From Kiritimatiellia bacterium (lineage in GTDB: Bacteria; Verrucomicrobiota; Kiritimatiellia; B70-G9), in the NCBI GenBank assembly GCA_012961745.1, contig DTYT01000335.1:1-8096 (forward strand): a stretch of 8,096 bases of DNA, given 5' to 3'. Made by a program: the position numbers and the translations under genes. Below, piece by piece: positions 6,573 to 8,096 of this stretch. A model generated the notes under the pieces. That model saw only the letters and a list, made by a program, of their open reading frames with translations. It was not told the DNA's origin and did no database searches. Each line of letters opens with the position of its first letter. Positions within the stretch are counted from its first letter, which is position 1.

Positions 6573-6653
6573 GGCGGCGATGCGCATCACCGAGATCTCC
6601 CTCCCGCACGGGGCATTCCGGGAAGGGTGACCCGCCGGTGATGCCTGGCCGCC
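6573..6653. repeat. Long interrupted inverted repeat upstream of the signalling operon
   Basis: Two pairs of arms nest. GGCGGC (6573-6578) pairs with GCCGCC (6648-6653). Inside, GCATCACCG (6584-6592) pairs perfectly with CGGTGATGC (6636-6644), with a small internal loop between the two stems. The 43-nt centre contains further small repeats (CCC/GGG around 6603-6612, GGG-TGA-CCC at 6625-6633). As RNA from the minus strand it would be a branched structure ending about 79 nt before the kinase ATG. It matches no riboswitch class that I know. Confidence 0.45.
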
Positions 6654-6668
6654 TCCCGCGGCTCACTG

Positions 6669-6682
6669 CGCGAGCTTTCGCG
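6669..6682. repeat. Small hairpin (CGCGA-loop-TCGCG)
   Basis: CGCGA at 6669-6673 and TCGCG at 6678-6682 form a perfect 5-bp stem with a 4-nt loop. No T-run follows on either strand, so it is not a standard terminator. Confidence 0.3.
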
Positions 6683-6726
6683 ATTGAGCGCTTCCAAACG
6701 ACAGAGAATCGAACTGTTTACCGGTA

Positions 6727-6751
6727 GTTGAAAGCCGCGCCTTTCGTCAAC
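6727..6751. repeat. Bulged hairpin in the spacer
   Basis: GTTGAAAG (6727-6734) pairs with CTTT-CGT-CAAC (6741-6751), giving an 8-bp stem with a 3-nt bulge and a 6-nt loop. No T-run follows, and it is about 140 bp past the helicase stop, so a role as its terminator is doubtful. It overlaps the lone -35-like TTGACG. Confidence 0.35.
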
Positions 6752-6888
6752 CTTCGGCGAGGACTCCGGATGGCCTCGTATGGTGCGGTGGTGCGCTCGA
6801 ACCTTGCGACCTCATAGTAACACAAGTCTTCAAGAGTCTTGATTACCTCTCAACCGAACCGCGACCACCGAATGGCAACGCGTAATCG

Positions 6889-8096
6889 TCAGCGACCAGG
6901 GAATGCCGCGTTCCCCTGCTGGCCGTCCCCTCGGAAATCCAATGCCAGGCCCAGTTGCTGTCCTGTGGGCACGGCCCGCTTCCCGGGCAGGTCTACCCGG
7001 CGCAAATCCACCAGGCCATCCCTCAGCGCCTGCAAGAACGGTGAAGGGACCATCGGCCGCACCCTGCCCCGCCAGCGCCGCCGGGCCGCATGGCTCAGCA
7101 ACAGGAGGCGTTCGGCCCGCGTCATGCCCACGAAGAAGAGCCGGCGCTCCTCATCGATCCCCGCCTCCGGCCCCGAGGATCCGAATCGCAGGGGAATGAT
7201 TCCGTCCTCACATCCCACGATGAACACCACCGCAAATTCGAGCCCCTTGGCGGCATGCAATGTGAGCATACTCACCGAATCGGCCCGCGGGTCCCACAGG
7301 TCCGCTTCGGTTCCCAGCACCAGAGCCGCTCGCAGTTCATCAAACGATCCCCCCCCGGCAAGCATCTTCTGCAGGTGAGCCGCTATGCGTCCGACATCAT
7401 CGGCGGGGTGCTCCTCCTTCAGGCTCTGCAGGAGGGAAGCGACTTGCTCCTCCACACCGGGGGTGTCCCGTTGCGCTGCGGCTTCCTCCAGCAGTTCGAG
7501 GAGGCGGCGGGCCGCCGGATGAGAACTCATTGGACGCGCGGTGAATACACGATGCGGAATGCCCAATCGGGAGAGTGCCTCGGCGACCAGTTCCGCCTGC
7601 TGGGCGGTGCGGAAAAGGACGGCAAAGTCTCCAAAGGAAAACTGGTACTCTTCTGCACCGGTCGCCCTGCCGCTGTCCAGGGAAAAGAAGGTTGCACCGC
7701 CCAGGAGTCGCTCGATGGTCGAAGCCACGAATTCCGCCTCCGCCCGGTCGGTGGGCGCGCGATGTATCACAATCTTCTCTCCCCTTGCCCCCACCGCCAC
7801 AAACTCGTCACCCGCCGCAGCGGGTCCCCGCATTATGCTCAGTGCTCCTTCTACAATTGTGCCCGTACTGCGGTAGTTCCGGCGCAATGTAATCCGCACC
7901 GCGCCGGGATAGTCGTGGAAAAAGTTCTCGAACAACCGCGGATCCGCGCCCCGGAAACCGTAGATGGCTTGCTCCGGATCGCCGATAACGAACAGATTCC
8001 CCGACGAGGGAACCAGAAGCCTCAGCAAATGGTACTGGCTGCGATCAATGTCCTGGAATTCATCCACGAAGATCCAGCGGAAGCGCTGCTGCAACG
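6889..8096 (-). CDS. UvrD/PcrA-like superfamily 1A DNA helicase, C-terminal part (runs off right edge)
   Basis: The 401 visible complete residues cover the family from Walker B onward, numbered here from the first complete codon. Motif II is VDEFQD (10-15), motif III GDPEQAIYGFRGAD (38-51), motif IV LRRNYRST (70-77), motif V TLHAAKGLEF (278-287) and motif VI EERRLFFVGMTRAE (315-328). Such enzymes are ATP-driven 3'-5' helicases in DNA repair and replication restart. The Walker A/motif I half lies beyond the edge, so the real start is not visible; the codon at 8092-8094 is an internal TTG. The C-terminus ends soon after motif VI, near QLGLALDF, with no long C-terminal domain. Whether it is UvrD, PcrA or a fusion (some relatives carry an N-terminal PHP nuclease) cannot be told here. 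It is probably not co-transcribed with the signalling operon, given the 395-bp spacer. Confidence 0.93.
   Translation of the reverse strand, partial: LQQRFRWIFVDEFQDIDRSQYHLLRLLVPSSGNLFVIGDPEQAIYGFRGADPRLFENFFHDYPGAVRITLRRNYRSTGTIVEGALSIMRGPAAAGDEFVAVGARGEKIVIHRAPTDRAEAEFVASTIERLLGGATFFSLDSGRATGAEEYQFSFGDFAVLFRTAQQAELVAEALSRLGIPHRVFTARPMSSHPAARRLLELLEEAAAQRDTPGVEEQVASLLQSLKEEHPADDVGRIAAHLQKMLAGGGSFDELRAALVLGTEADLWDPRADSVSMLTLHAAKGLEFAVVFIVGCEDGIIPLRFGSSGPEAGIDEERRLFFVGMTRAERLLLLSHAARRRWRGRVRPMVPSPFLQALRDGLVDLRRVDLPGKRAVPTGQQLGLALDFRGDGQQGNAAFPGR

Larger units (their letters stand above)
6494..6888. other. Gene-free spacer between signalling operon and helicase gene
   Basis: No convincing coding frame is present on either strand: frames are short and stop-interrupted, and the one short leftward frame runs into the kinase gene in the wrong phase. 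The spacer should hold the promoter of the signalling operon. A good -35 (TTGACG, minus strand, 6744-6749) has no acceptable -10 at normal spacing, and I found no sigma-54-like site here. No U-rich terminator is seen after the helicase stop. Several inverted repeats lie in the half nearer the kinase and are listed separately. Confidence 0.6.

Noticed and set aside
6396..6590. 64-codon minus-strand frame starting in the spacer
   Set aside because: It runs into the kinase gene in another frame, has no recognisable domain, and is explained by the high GC content.
6781..6862. tRNA-like stretch on the minus strand: GCGGT at the 5' side, GGTTCGAGC, and ACCGCACCA at the end, 82 nt long
   Set aside because: Only five of seven acceptor pairs form. 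The T-stem does not pair (no C after the TTCGAGC loop), and no 7-nt anticodon loop with a 5-bp stem can be drawn. At most it is a decayed remnant, more likely chance.

Overview
The window comes from a bacterium of fairly high GC, about 60% by eye. It has strong GGAGG-type ribosome binding sites, tightly packed genes with overlapping stop/start codons, a sigma-54 activator and cytosolic sensor kinases. The lineage cannot be fixed from this sequence. The PAS domain with a paired-cysteine motif recalls sensors common in anaerobic deltaproteobacteria-like and related phyla, but that is only a resemblance. I see no insertion sequence, integrase, CRISPR array, rRNA or convincing tRNA.

Left region (1-1249, minus strand): a tight three-gene operon. 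It starts with an integral membrane protein of unknown function (605-1249), continues with a small winged-helix regulator (199-618, 14-bp overlap) and ends with the N-terminus of a bacterial-type HMG-CoA synthase (1-202, 4-bp ATGA overlap, running off the left edge). The synthase is the first committed enzyme of the mevalonate route or a relative of it.

Divergent intergenic region (1250-1558): lower in GC towards its right end. It holds a weak sigma-70-like promoter for the leftward operon, a short perfect inverted repeat, a tandem 15/16-bp direct repeat, and a sigma-54-like -24/-12 element with exact GG-N10-GC spacing just before a rightward gene. That gene (1559-2224, plus) encodes a secreted or periplasmic transglutaminase-like/LapG-like cysteine peptidase.

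Central region (2241-6493, minus strand): a three-gene signalling operon, transcribed right to left. Its products are a soluble GAF-PAS histidine kinase, a receiver-histidine kinase and an NtrC-type sigma-54 activator (REC-AAA+-Fis HTH). Its last gene converges on the peptidase gene with only 16 bp between the stop codons. The sigma-54-like element and repeats upstream of the peptidase make it a candidate target of this activator. That link is inferred.

Right region: a 395-bp spacer (6494-6888) without a gene but with several inverted repeats, then the C-terminal two thirds of a UvrD/PcrA-type superfamily 1A helicase (6889-8096, minus), whose N-terminus lies beyond the right edge.
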